NCBI GenBank assembly: GCA_020744425.1
Contig: JAGMUV010000002.1
Span: 868,001 to 932,000, forward strand
Length of the DNA: 64,000 nucleotides
Reading direction: 5' to 3'
From: Dactylonectria macrodidyma
Lineage: Eukaryota; Ascomycota; Sordariomycetes; Hypocreales; Nectriaceae
Each line of letters opens with the position of its first letter. Positions within the stretch are counted from its first letter, which is position 1. The notes under the pieces are model-generated. The model made no database searches. It was not told where the DNA came from and saw only the letters and a list, made by a program, of their open reading frames with translations. Made by a program: the position numbers and the translations under genes. Shown piece by piece: positions 24,923 through 36,242 of this stretch.

Positions 24923-25671
24923 AACGATAGATGCTGTATCTTGTGGCCCAAGAGACCTTCCTAGGGTGCTCTAGATGGGTTGATAGAATTAGTTGATAGA
25001 AAAGCCTCAAGACCCTATATGGAAATAGGTGGGCAACTCCCACGAGGCCTGTAATGTCATACAATACATATTTTTCTGTTAAGTGGATGGGCACAACGTG
25101 CCGTACCAGCGCTCAAACGCACCAATTTCGATCGATCGGTCACTTTCGAATAAACACTGATATAACTAGAGCATGAATTGGTAAATACGATGTTTTAAAT
25201 TGGTGAGTGTAGTACTATAAATTAGTAGACGAATGCTGGGCATGCACCTTTGTGGTTAATCAACAAGTGGACAATTACACGCATGACACAAAGGCTTCGA
25301 AGCGACCTCTGCACTCCTATCGCAGAGGACAGCCATCCGCTAAGAAGCCAAATCTAGAGCCAACTAAGATTCCACAACAGTCACCCAGAATTGACAACCT
25401 GTCAGTTTCACAATACCCCTTCAACCCACTCACAACTTCAGTATCATGATGCCCTGAGCAGGATTTTTGCAACGGTCTAGGGTAGCTGAAGGAGGGGTAA
25501 CGGCTCGGAGAAACGCGGCCCCGCCATGCCCCGCGCTAAAATCGCAGTTCTGGGCAGGCGCAAACAAAGCTCTGCGGTGCAAGGTTGCATGGCAAGAGCC
25601 ACCCACAGCACTGCAAAAAGCCCTGTGCCCGCTTGAGTCACACCCAAACAGTCATTCGCACGCTGGCGCAG
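24923..25671. other. Intergenic: subtilase 3' region and ArgRS promoter
   Basis: About 750 bases. The left half is AT-rich (subtilase 3' UTR); a C-rich, T-rich stretch at the right end probably holds the transcription start of the arginyl-tRNA synthetase gene. I see no gene in it. Confidence 0.55.
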
Positions 25672-28003
25672 ATGCTCTCGCGCCGCCTCATTCCCACTTG
25701 CTCCCCTAATTTTTCCTCTTCATCTCTCTCCTCGTTTCGAGCTACGCGCTGGTCTTCTTCTGTACTCCAACGGCCCTTGATTGCCCAGACTCAACCGCAG
25801 CAACAGCATCAACGTCAACAAGCGCAGCGGCTCCATCAGCAAGTCCCCAGCTGGTATCGTCGCGGCACGAGACACCACTGCTATTCTCATCACCAATACT
25901 ACTCCACTGAGACCATGGCTTCAGTCGACACCAATGCGTTGGCCGCCCAGCTCGGGCGCCTCGGCCTCGACAAGATTGAGTCGTATCCCAACTGCTTTCC
26001 CGAGACCAACCCTGTTGATGTCTACCGCTCCCACATCACCACTCTGATGCACCAGGTCACTGGTATTGATACTGCCATCATCTACCCCGCCGTCCAGTGG
26101 ACTCAGTCCCTCGACAAGGGCGATGCTATCCTCGCCGTTCCCGCCCTCCGTGTCAAGGGTAAGAAGCCAAACGAGTTGGCGGCAGAGTGGATTGAGAAGG
26201 TCAGTAACCGAATCCACCATCCCGAGCACATTGGTAAATCAACGGCCTCAATGGCTTCAAACTGACCACTTAAACTAGTTTCCCGAGTCCCCCTTGATCG
26301 AGAAGCCAATCGCTGCCGGCCCCTTCCTGTCCTTTTTCTTCAAGCCCGCTGCCCTCACCAACTTCCTCATCCCCACCATCCGAGCCCGCAACGAGAACTT
26401 TGGCAAGAACCCCCACAATGGTCTCAAGGACCCCAACGACCCCAACTCGGGCAAGAAGAAGATGATTGTCGAGTTCTCCTCTCCCAACATTGCTAAGCCT
26501 TTCCACGCTGGCCATCTGCGAAGCACAATCATTGGTGGATTCCTCTCCAAGTTGTACGATGGCGCTGGCTGGGATGTCACCCGAATCAACTATCTTGGTG
26601 ACTGGGGCAAGCAGTACGGCTTGCTAGCCCTCGCGTGGGAGAAATGGGGCGAGGAGGATGCCCTCCAAGCGGACCCTATCAACCATCTATTCAACCTCTA
26701 CGTCCGCATTAACCAGGACATGTCTGTAGAGAAGGAGACCATTGAAGAGAAGAAGAAGGCCGGGGAGGATGTTACCGAACTCCTGGCCAACTGCCTCGAT
26801 GAGCAGGCTCGAAAGTACTTCCGCCGAATGACGGATGGTGAAGCCGAGGCTGTTGCGCTGTGGCGACGATTCCGAGACCTCAGCATTGTCCGATACAAGA
26901 AGACCTACGCCCGACTAAACATTGAGTTTGACGTCTACTCTGGAGAGAGCCAGGTTCCCGAGCCGGACATGGAGAACGCTGCCAAGGTCCTCCTCGATAA
27001 GGGAGTTTCCGAAGACTCTGACGGCGCTGTTCTGATTGACTTCTCAAAGCATGTTGCTGGAAAGCCTGGAAAGAGTCTTGAGAAGGCTGTTATTCGAAAG
27101 CGTGATGGAACGGCTCTCTACCTGACCCGAGATATCAGCGAACTCTTGAACCGAAATTCGACCTACAAATTCGATCACATGATCTACGTCGTGGCTTCGG
27201 CCCAGGACCTGCATCTCAAGCAGCTTTTCAAGACGGTTGAATTGATGGGCCACGGCGATATTGCCAAGAAGTGCCAGCACATTAACTTTGGCCTGGTGCT
27301 AGGTATGAGCACCCGAAAGGGTACGGTTAAGTTCCTTGATGACATCCTTCGTGATGTTGCCGATACCATGCACGAAGTCATGAAGAAGAACGAGTCCAAA
27401 TACGCCCAGATCGAGGACCCCGACGCCGTTGCCGATATTCTTGGTATTAGCAGTGTCATGGTCCAGGATATGTCAGGAAAGCGGTATGCAATTACCCCTA
27501 TGTATTGGAAGAACACCAGACTGACTCGCATAGAATCAACAACTACAAGTTCAACATGGAGACCATGACTTCTTTCGAGGGCGACACTGGCCCTTACCTC
27601 CAGTACGCCCACGCTCGTCTCTGTTCCATCCAGCGCAAGGTTGGCCTTAGTGACGAGGAGCTGGCCAGCGCCGATCTTACTCTCCTGACGGAGAAGCACG
27701 CGGTCGACCTGATCCGCCTTCTCGCTCAGTGGCCCGATGTCGTTCAGAACACCCTCAAGACTCTTGAGCCCACCACTATCTTGACTTACCTCTTCAAGAT
27801 GACGCACGGTGTTAGCTCTAGCTACGACCACCTCCGAATCGTCGGTAGTGAGAAGGAGCTACAGAAGGCGCGAATGGCTCTATATGATTCTGCCCGAATC
27901 GTATTGAGCAACGGAATGAAATTGCTAGGCCTTTCGCCTGTGAACAGGTATGTTCCCCATGTCTAGGCTGTTTCGAATGAAGCTAACAGAAACTAGAATG
28001 TAA
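25672..28003 (+). CDS. Arginyl-tRNA synthetase, class I (cytosolic and mitochondrial forms)
   Basis: Charges tRNA-Arg with arginine. Exons 25672-26199, 26279-27483, 27534-27947 and 27997-28003; introns of 79 (GTCAGT donor), 50 and 49 nt. Translation from ATG 25915 gives a 636-aa cytosolic enzyme; the in-frame upstream ATG at 25672 adds 81 residues. Those are rich in Arg, Ser, Gln and His without acidic residues until the very end, typical of a mitochondrial presequence. The downstream ATG has a strong context (ACCATGG), the upstream one a weak context (C at -3). Catalytic motifs: HIGH-type HAGH (171-174, cytosolic numbering) in SPNIAKPFHAGHLRS and the KMSKS-like loop GMSTRKG. The last exon encodes only the end of an Arg codon, Met and stop, giving the conserved NRM C-terminus. 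An N-terminal Add-1 region and DALR anticodon-binding domain are present. Confidence 0.95.
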
Positions 28004-29403
28004 ATGCTGGAGTTTTGATGGGCCTAGATGGCAGATATGAGCACATGAGATATTCGAAGATTCGTGCCAATACAACCGCGGAATGGCTTGGTGTATTGTT
28101 TAAAATAGATGAGAGATGAAAGACGAAAAGTGAACATTTAATATACCCACCCCCCGACTCCTTGCCCCTGGCTTGCAGCTTTGTGTAGGTGGGAGAATTG
28201 CATGAACCCTTTCCCCGCCTACTGCAACGACTGGGAACAGGGACTGTATGCTACACCGAAACTCCATCACTAGCCTTTGATGGATAGACCGGTACCCCCT
28301 GAGAAGATGTGAAGTGAAGTTAGAAATGTGATAACTCATGTTCATCCAACGGAGTGACACAAGCTGTGATGAAACGATTTGATGAATCTTCACGGATGCC
28401 GCGGAGTGACACTACAACAACGGTGTGTTAGAGGTGATGATTGGCCTGTACCATATAACTCTAAACGGAATATGAATCTGTCCCCCGAGAAGGATCAATA
28501 TCAAACCATCTCGTAGGTGGATGATAAAGTTTCTACTGGACGCTGGGGTTACATGACCACAACCAACACACTTTGGTGGCTTGGTGGCTGTTCCCCGGTA
28601 CTGGCCCCTTAGGCTGCATTGTAGCATCTAAGATGATAAGCGGAAGAAGTAGCTCATAAGGGTAAGGGAGTACGAGCTCGTGGTAAACATTACCGTACCT
28701 GTGTATTGAGCTTGAAGCGGCCTAGTAGGAGGGCTGGTTTCTAGGAGCCTGCAGCATCGGTTCCATCACCGGGATGGGTACGAACAGACTGTACAAAGGA
28801 GATAAGGTCCATAGCCAGCACATGAAGGCAAATGAGAGATGGAAAGAGTCCACCGTGTGAATAACGTATTCTCCCCATGGAAGCCGTACACCGAGACTCG
28901 GAAGCCTAAGACCACGCCGAAGGATACGGCGAGACGTCGGCGGAGCCTGCGGGCGAACAGGACATGGACAAGGTCAAGGGGCAGGGACAAGGTGAATAGA
29001 TGTCAGGGGGGGTAAATGGAAGATGCGACACTGCGACATGATGCAGGGGGGATATTTTCAGCAGTCGAGGAACCTGACCAGGTCTGGGCAGGGCCGTCGA
29101 GGCAGACAGCCTGAATACACGGGGGCTAGAAGATTTAGACGGATACCCTTTTGTGGACGAGGTTTGCAACTTGGGTGCATCTTCACAAATCGTTTCATAT
29201 ACTTGGTTATGGCGTGGGAGATTCTTGGGAAGCATTTGATATTTTATCCAGTCTATGTGTGTCTGAAGTCATCCTAGATATACACTTGTCACTTGAATGG
29301 CAGGTATACCGCCGAGTTGTGATGTCAGATGCTTGTCTTTCCATGTGTTGCTATGTACTGTAGTTTCAAGGAAGCGTTCGCAATATACAATGTGTCACAC
29401 CGT
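28004..29403. other. Convergent intergenic region ArgRS / MFS
   Basis: About 1.4 kb between two convergent genes. It presumably contains both 3' UTRs. I see no coding frame with recognisable domains, no tRNA and no repeat in it. Confidence 0.55.
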
Positions 29404-30942
29404 TTACAGAGTGAACCTGAAGCTCGGATGCCAGTCACCCATGTTCTTGCGATCCTCCTCGGGTAGGTTCAGCCTGTTGTCGCGCTCGCCGGCGTCGCGC
29501 TTCTTGTTCTCGCGCCACATGCCGAGGAACATGGTGGTGGCAGCGAGGGTGCCCATCCAGAGCATGCCGAGGGCAGTACCATAACCCGTCTTGTAGGTCG
29601 GGCTCTCAGTGATGAGGAAGATGTTGGCGCCGACTATGCCGGCGACGTTGCCTAGGGTGACCTGGATGGCCGAGCCGAACGCCCGCTTCCAGTGTCCCGA
29701 CAGGTTGTTCTGGAGCCAGGCTAGGGCGATGGGAGTAGCAATGTAACCGCCTGAGTTGATGAGGAAGACGGCGGCGAACTTATAGTCGCGGGTCTTGTCC
29801 CCCTGATTTAGGAGCATGGCGTATCCAATGGTGGCGATACAGGCGCCGCTGAGGATAAAGCCGTATCGGTGCTTGGCACGATCAGAGGCCCAGGCTGAGA
29901 TGAGCATGCAGCCGGCCGAGCAGACGTAGACGGGGATGGTTCGAACCTGAGCCTGCTCCGCAGCCCAGCCAAACTCGAGGAGGATGGTGGGCATGAAGAA
30001 GACGCCGGCGTAGCCAGTGGTACCAATGCCCATGTAAATGAAGGCGCCGAGCCAGATCTTCCAGTCGCGGAGGACACGAGTGTAGGCAAACTTGTTAAGC
30101 GTGTCCATGCGGCATTCGTCGCCTGTGTCCTGGGCGAGACGACGCTGGACGAGCTCCTTCTCCTCGGCGGAGAGGAAGCGAGCCTGCTCGGGCCAGTCGG
30201 CGATGAGAAAGACGGCGAAGAGGGCGAGGAAGGCGGTGATGGCGCCCTCGATGATGAAGATCCATCGCCAGGCGCTCATGCCCTTGTCGCCGCCCAGGCG
30301 CGCAATGGAGTAGGCCAAGAGGCCACCAAAGGCGCCGCCGATGAGGGTGCTGCAGAAGAAGAAGGACATGCGCTTCTGGAACTCGTGGCGCTTGTAGTAC
30401 ATAGAAGTGACGTAGATGATGCCCGGCAGCACGCCGGCTTCGAAGGCGCCTAGTAGGAAACGCAGGGCGACAAGGGCGCCGTAGGAGTGGACGAAGCCCA
30501 TGCACATGTTGATGATGCCCCAGGCGAACATGAGAGCAGAGAGGTACAGCGACGGGCGGACCCTTCGAATGAGCATGTTGGAAGGCACCTCGAGGAGGAT
30601 GTAAGGGAGGAAGTAGATCTGTTTCGTTAGCTGAGGGTTCCCCGTTGAGCATTGAGAAATGGGTTGACTTACAAAGAGGGCGATGTTGAAGCGGTTGCCA
30701 GAGAGGTCAATCTCCTCGGTCAAACCTTGGATTCGAGCATTGCTAATGTTGATGCGATCCAGGAACGACATCATGTAGATGACAAACAGTGGCGGGTAGA
30801 TGCACAAATCCAACTTCATGAGCAGCCTGCGCTCGACCTTGGGGTCGATCGGCGCAAGCTGATCGGAGGATGTGGGCGAGCCAGGAACATGCTTCTCGTC
30901 CGACAAGACGGTGGGCGACTTGCCCTCCTCGCTGATGGACAT
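29404..30942 (-). CDS. MFS transporter, anion:cation symporter family (Tna1/Dal5-like)
   Basis: Predicted proton-coupled uptake permease of a small organic anion or vitamin (nicotinate, allantoate, pantothenate or similar); the exact substrate cannot be told. Exon 1 is 30942-30673, the intron is 30672-30619 (GTAAGT...ACAG, 54 nt), exon 2 is 30618-29404; 494 aa with 12 membrane spans. Signatures: FLDRINISNARIQGLTEEID after span 1, IYFLPYILLEVPSNMLIRRVRPS, GIINMCMGFVHSYGALVALRFLLG and GVLPGIIYVTSMYYKRHEFQKR, all typical of the ACS family. Start chosen at MSISEEGK because residues further upstream in the same frame are not family-like and the hydrophilic N-terminus has the expected length. The 54-nt intron is a multiple of three without a stop, so retention would insert 18 residues. 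Confidence 0.93.
   Translation of the reverse strand: MSISEEGKSPTVLSDEKHVPGSPTSSDQLAPIDPKVERRLLMKLDLCIYPPLFVIYMMSFLDRINISNARIQGLTEEIDLSGNRFNIALFVSQPISQCSTGNPQLTKQIYFLPYILLEVPSNMLIRRVRPSLYLSALMFAWGIINMCMGFVHSYGALVALRFLLGAFEAGVLPGIIYVTSMYYKRHEFQKRMSFFFCSTLIGGAFGGLLAYSIARLGGDKGMSAWRWIFIIEGAITAFLALFAVFLIADWPEQARFLSAEEKELVQRRLAQDTGDECRMDTLNKFAYTRVLRDWKIWLGAFIYMGIGTTGYAGVFFMPTILLEFGWAAEQAQVRTIPVYVCSAGCMLISAWASDRAKHRYGFILSGACIATIGYAMLLNQGDKTRDYKFAAVFLINSGGYIATPIALAWLQNNLSGHWKRAFGSAIQVTLGNVAGIVGANIFLITESPTYKTGYGTALGMLWMGTLAATTMFLGMWRENKKRDAGERDNRLNLPEEDRKNMGDWHPSFRFTL
30619..30672 (-). other. Intron of the ACS-family MFS gene
   Basis: 54 nt, phase 0, GTAAGT...AACAG with a GCTAAC branch box. It joins RFNIALF to IYFLPYILLEVPSN. 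It has no in-frame stop, so it could be read through if retained. Confidence 0.85.
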
Positions 30943-33900
30943 GACGAACTCAGAAAGAGTTAGAGATACGAAGATGAGAGGGAGTGAGAGAATGTGAGGA
31001 AGATGGAGATGAGAGACAAGAACAAGAGGGGAAAGAGTGGGTAAAGAGAGGGGAAACTGGGATGGAACGAAGATCAACTGTCGTCCACCCGAGCACAAAG
31101 GGCCGATCTGCAGAGGTGATGGTAAGTGGCACACTGCAGAAATGCAAACTGTGCTGCTGGTATTAATTAATAACGGCGGGACTCATTGAGGAAAAGCAAC
31201 CAGATGGGAGCCGTGCGGCCGGGCCAAATATATCGACCTGTCCAAGTTGTGTTCCCATACTTCCTTCTGCAACGTCTCCCAGGGGCTGAGAGGCGACAAC
31301 GGGTCTCCGCGCCAAGGTCGGCAGGGCACCAAGGGACACCCATCTACCGGTTTCGCCTCCTGTTTCCGGAGCTAATGGCACGTTGTTGGCAAGGGGAGTG
31401 GCATCCAGAGAAGTTGTGGCAGTATCTGGGCCGACAGCCCAGCGCCATCTATTACCTAGTTGGGTAGGAATAAGATAGTCCGTCGTGGGAAAGGGTTCGG
31501 CAGGCCGTCTATGTCACATCGGGGAACGGGCGACGTTCGAGGCTGAAATCTTGCCATCTTGTCATGATCCTAAGGGACGGCTCACTGCTGGGTCTATCAG
31601 AAAACGTTCCTCCCTCAGTGCACCCGCGTGCGTTGTGGGGAGATGATATTCTGGGGACAGGGAGGCCTGGAAGGGCTTCTAGGCGAACCCACTCCACGGG
31701 GCATCCCGATCAGCCAACGAGGGGCGAGAAGAGCGAGAGCGAGAAAAGACAAGCCGTCCGTGTCGAGATGGTGTCGACCGATCAGGGATCCTCCCAGGAT
31801 GCCGGGCTCGAGTGCTTGTCCGCCACTAGCAAGCTGTTCCGCGCTGAAGAACCACAGGACGGAGCTCACCATCCAGGTTAACCCCCGTGGTGACGAGGAT
31901 CCCGTTGCGGGTTCATGGGTATATGGATGAAGAAGTGAGGCTGTTACCCTGTCTGATAGAAGTTGTCGTCTCAGAGGTTCACCGATGCCTTCACAAGACA
32001 CACGGTTCATCGACGCAACATTGCCGATCCGTGGGTCGTTGCCATCCATCGCACGCAACGCCTTATGCCCAGGGCATCACATCGGTGGTATCGATGTTAT
32101 GGGGCGATTTGCCCATGTACGTGATTGCTCTTGATGCGCAGTGAGAATCATCATCTGGAGGTTGCCCTTGCATAAATCCTCTCGACACGGATCTGCTCCA
32201 TCACGAGAGTTACCATGCCCGCTGATTTCGTCTTCTTGTGAAGGATCGGCAGCCATGTCTTCTCGGTCACACCCAGGGCCAATGGCAGGGTCTCTCCGGT
32301 ATTACATTGCAGCACCGTTGAAGAGTTTGTTGCGCCACAGTGTAGTAGGGTATTAGTATGCGGTGGAAGCAACAATGCGTTCAAAATATCCCGGCAGCAC
32401 CATCAAACTGCCGTCCAACGTCGTATTGGAGAAAACAACGATAAAAGGCAAACATCCACAGTCGGCAGAACGTGGAAAATGGTCTGATATGACCCCCGGT
32501 CGAGGTCCCCGCCCGAAACAAGTGGCTAGCAGCCCATGTGCTTGAGTCCTTGTACTTGATCCCAGGTCTTTCGTCTCATGTACTTGGTCCCATGTCCACG
32601 CAGGCTTGCTGCTTCGCTTCGAACGAATGCCGGGAGTCAACTAATAAGAGGCCAAGCCAACCTGGCCAGTGCCGTCCTTTAGCGGCCGCTTCCCGTCCCC
32701 TCGTGTATCCACTGGGGGGGGGCAGCCAAGATGTCAAACGCGGGACTCTGGATCCTTGTTGTTCTCTTGTGGGTCAAGGCCAAGCTGACCAGACGTCTCG
32801 AAGCTCACAACCAACACAGAGTCGCATTCCATTATTAAATGCGCCTCGCAACCCCGGCACTTCGTCGAAGTCCATTCACACAAGGGTGATTGAGTGGCTG
32901 CGGGTCTCATTCTCGCATACTAGGAATTTCGTAAAATCCACCCCTCGATTTCAACATCGGGCCGGTGTGATATTGTCCATTGCCGTGGGACATTGGCTTG
33001 GCTTTTCCTTATGAGAAGCCGCGTTGGCAATTCCCCAGTTTCACCCGCATCTAGTGGAAGCTCCGCTCATCGCTCTGTTAGATGATCGTCTCTCTGTCTG
33101 ATCAAGATTGGACCGACCAGGTAAAGAGAGTGACTTCGACTCGGTGTGCCATCTCATTTGTTCTGGATAAATTCCGCCGGGGCTTCGCCTATGCATGAGC
33201 CATCACACATGGCACTTGGCTTCCCTGCCGACCGTACGCTGCATGCATTTCATGGCCGTCTCGCTCAGCAACCAACCTCAAGACGAGACTAAGGTGACGG
33301 AACGGGCGTAATGGCCTCGTCCAACAACCACTTCTTCACCGGCTCCGTGCCGGATCCACAAATGCAACGAGACGCTGCACGGAAGCTAGGGAACAACTCC
33401 CCCGTTGCGTCCAGCGCTGCGTCCTTGCGTCCGTGAAGCCCGAATTATTCCCATGGCCGTAGGATTTGCATCCAGCCCCCCGGTGTTTCGTCTGTGCGGA
33501 ATGCCGCGACCGGGTTGAGGAACTGGCGTGTTGGCTTTTCGTTGCTCCTCAAGGTGTTCGTCAGCAATCAATATTGCAGATCCTATGAGAGCAGCAACTC
33601 AAACATGGGATTGAGGCACGGACTGCTGGTTTGAGAGCCCGTCAGGTTGGTACCGCGAGCCATGGACTCGGTATTGATTGCAATCACCAACACAATATGT
33701 GTGTGACGAGCCGTTGTACAGGTCCCGATCCCGACCCCAACAACCTCATCGCGGAAATGGGGCTGGACTTGTAGGGTTTGATGTGGTGCGTTCTGCAACA
33801 GCCACCTTGTCGTTGAGAATGCCCCATGTTACTCGTCCCAAGGCCGCCGAGCCACGGCATCTGAGTCTTCTCGCAGACCGGACGTATCCTTGCGAGTGAC

Positions 33901-34952
33901 AGCGCCGGCATTTGAGGCATCCAACCCAGCCCGCTTTCCCTAGGCAACGGCTGCAGGTGCTGTGCCACCGGCTGAAGCTCGTCAGGCGAGATGCAAGCCA
34001 CCCACCACTTCCCGACTGTCTGGATTAAACCCTCAGGAGAGCTTTTTATGCTTCGGCTCTGGCGACAGGAACAGCAACATGGGCCCGGAAGACACTGAAC
34101 TATAGATTCAGTTGCTGCAGGTCCACTGTCCACGATAGGAGAGATCATCGGCCAAGACGCGGGAGAATACGCGAGGCTCAATGACTGAGTATCATGGGTG
34201 TCGGGCGATAAAAGCAAAAGCCCCATGCGCCAATATCCGAGTCTTTGCTGAGCTTGTCACAGAATGGCACCTCCGGGGCGGCTCTGCCACCTGAGTGGCT
34301 ACAGGATCACTGACGCCTAATGCCTCCAGGGAGACACTCCTTTGACTGGGCGTGGGTCAGTCCTGCGAATAACACACTCCGTCTCCGCCGAGGTCATGAA
34401 CTTACCTCGCGACCCCTGAGTGAGCATTTTCGTCTCGTCCCCCTGATCGATTCGCCTGCACATTTGCTAACCTTCAGCTCGCATGCTCGAACCACTGCGG
34501 GATGATTCCCCGATGGCGAACAAGGATGGGCCTGCCTGGAAACACCCCCCTCCATCAAAGTCTCAACGAAGTAGACGTCGTGGGGGAGCCTTGGGGAAGG
34601 AGTGTCCACGTATACGCCGCTCTGTACGAGTTCGTCCAAAACGAAGGACCAGAGTGCAGCATGCCCTAGTTTTTCACCCGGCTTCACAGTGGTAAGACTA
34701 CTTCTGGGCTGTATATCACCCCGAATGGCGTCGTTGTGAGCTGCTTCATGTTGGTCGACTGCTACCCAAGCCCCTGTCTCCCACACACAATAGCTGGTTG
34801 GCTGCAAGCACATGAGGCTCTCGCTGCTTCTCTTTTCCGGGAAGAGCGCTCCCATATATCTTTGAGGCCCCGAGACGATCCTCAACTTGACGCCGACCCC
34901 CGGACGAATTTTCGAGAGCCCCATACGCGATCAACCAACAATCAACCCCAAC
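30943..34952. other. Long divergent intergenic region
   Basis: About 4 kb between the MFS gene (minus) and the rhodopsin-like gene (plus), holding both promoters. Several open frames of 100-180 codons on both strands (for example 32538-33014 and 33684-34226) show no family signature, coding-type composition or intron-consistent extension. No repeat, tRNA or transposon was recognised. Confidence 0.5.
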
Positions 34953-36242
34953 ATGGCCACCGATAGCCTGGATCCTGATGCAAGCAATGCGCATATGCTT
35001 TATATCCCCATAGCTATCTTTGGAGTCATATGCCCTCTGTTGGTCGTGACGAGGATTTGGTCTCGGCTCAGGAAAGGTGGGCATCTTGGGGCCGACGACT
35101 ATGCCATCTTCGCATCCTTGGTAAGCGATATAATCGTTGAAGAGTTATTACAGAATCCCAGAACTTAACCCTTTCGCTGAATAGATCTTTGCGTTACTTT
35201 CGAGTGCAGTGGAAATAGCTTGTAAGCTGAGTGAATCTAGATATTTCGATCGTTGACTTATCTCTTAGCTTGCCATTTCGGATTTGGTCATCATGCTGCT
35301 ACTATCGACCCCGCGGACAAGATCGAGGCCCTCAAGGCAAGTGAATCTTCAATTGGGTGATGATTGTTAGTTTCGACTTCTGACCTCACCTCGCCGCAGT
35401 ACTTTTATGTGTGCCAGGTCACGTACAAAGCATCCATAAACCTGACGAAATGCTCGATCCTCTTGCTTTACCTGCGAATCTTTGGCAAGATTCGATGGTT
35501 CAAATGGCTTTGCTGGATGTTGATTGTCTGCGTTACCATGTATTGCATCGCTTCCGTTACCGCCACCATCTTCCAATGCAACCCGGTCCCCCGAGCATTC
35601 AACAAGACCATCGAAGGAACATGCATCGACAGCGGCCAGTTCTGGTACGCCAATGCCGGATTCTCCATCGCCACGGACCTCATCATTCTCTTCATGCCCA
35701 TGGCCCTGGTATATCAGCTGCAGATTCAGCGAGCCCAAAAAGCGGCTCTCGTCATCGTCTTCGCCTTGGGAGGGTTTGTTGTGGTTACCTCCTGTCTTCG
35801 AGTCACGACCATTGACATCGCTGCAACGACGAACGACCTCACCTATGACATCTCCTCGACCATGTGGACAGTTATCGAGATGAACGTGGCGATTGTCTGT
35901 GCATGCCTACCCATGATTCGGCCTGTAATTGTCAAGTTGTTCCCCAAGTTAATGCCCAAGAGCAGCAGCAACAACCAGAAATACGGTACCAAGTCCTATA
36001 TGACAGGCCACAGTCAGGCGCGAGACAAGAACGAGTGGATCCAAATCGACGGGAATGGGGGAATACCCATGAACTCCGTCAAGAAGCCCGAATCCACTGG
36101 CAGCGAAGAGAGCATCTTGGGAGCGTCAACTGTCCAAGGCGGACCGAGCACTAGCACTGGGGCTCAGTGGCAGAATGGCCAAGAAAGGGCAATCCAGAAG
36201 ACGATGCAATACAGCGTAGAGTACTCCCCTAAGTCAAACTAG
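34953..36242 (+). CDS. Fungal rhodopsin-like integral membrane protein (PTH11-related 7-TM)
   Basis: Member of the fungal rhodopsin domain family (Pfam Fung_rhodopsin; SAT4/PTH11-related). The functions of most members are unknown; some act in surface sensing. Exons 34953-35120, 35185-35221, 35269-35336 and 35400-36242 give 371 aa. The third intron (35337-35399) has a GCAAGT donor, a GC-AG intron. Seven membrane spans are visible to about residue 290. Signatures: R(I)WSRLRKGGHLGADDYAIF in the first loop, TYKASINLTKCSILLLYLRIF, CNPVPRAFNKTIEGTCID with the paired Cys, and WTVIEMNVAIVCACLPMIRP in the last spans. A ~90-residue hydrophilic cytoplasmic tail rich in Ser/Thr/Gly follows. No CFEM domain precedes it, unlike PTH11 itself. 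No retinal-binding lysine was identified. Confidence 0.9.
35337..35399 (+). other. GC-AG intron in the rhodopsin-like gene
   Basis: 63 nt. The donor reads AAG|GCAAGT and the acceptor CGCAG|TAC. Using the nearby GT at 35341 would break the frame, while GC at 35337 keeps IEALK joined to YFYVCQVTYK, the expected third span. Confidence 0.75.

Noticed and set aside
32538..33014. 158-codon open frame in the MFS/rhodopsin intergenic region
   Set aside because: No recognisable motif, no extension through introns, and an amino-acid mix typical of random sequence; same for 33684-34226 and 34394-34924 on the minus strand.
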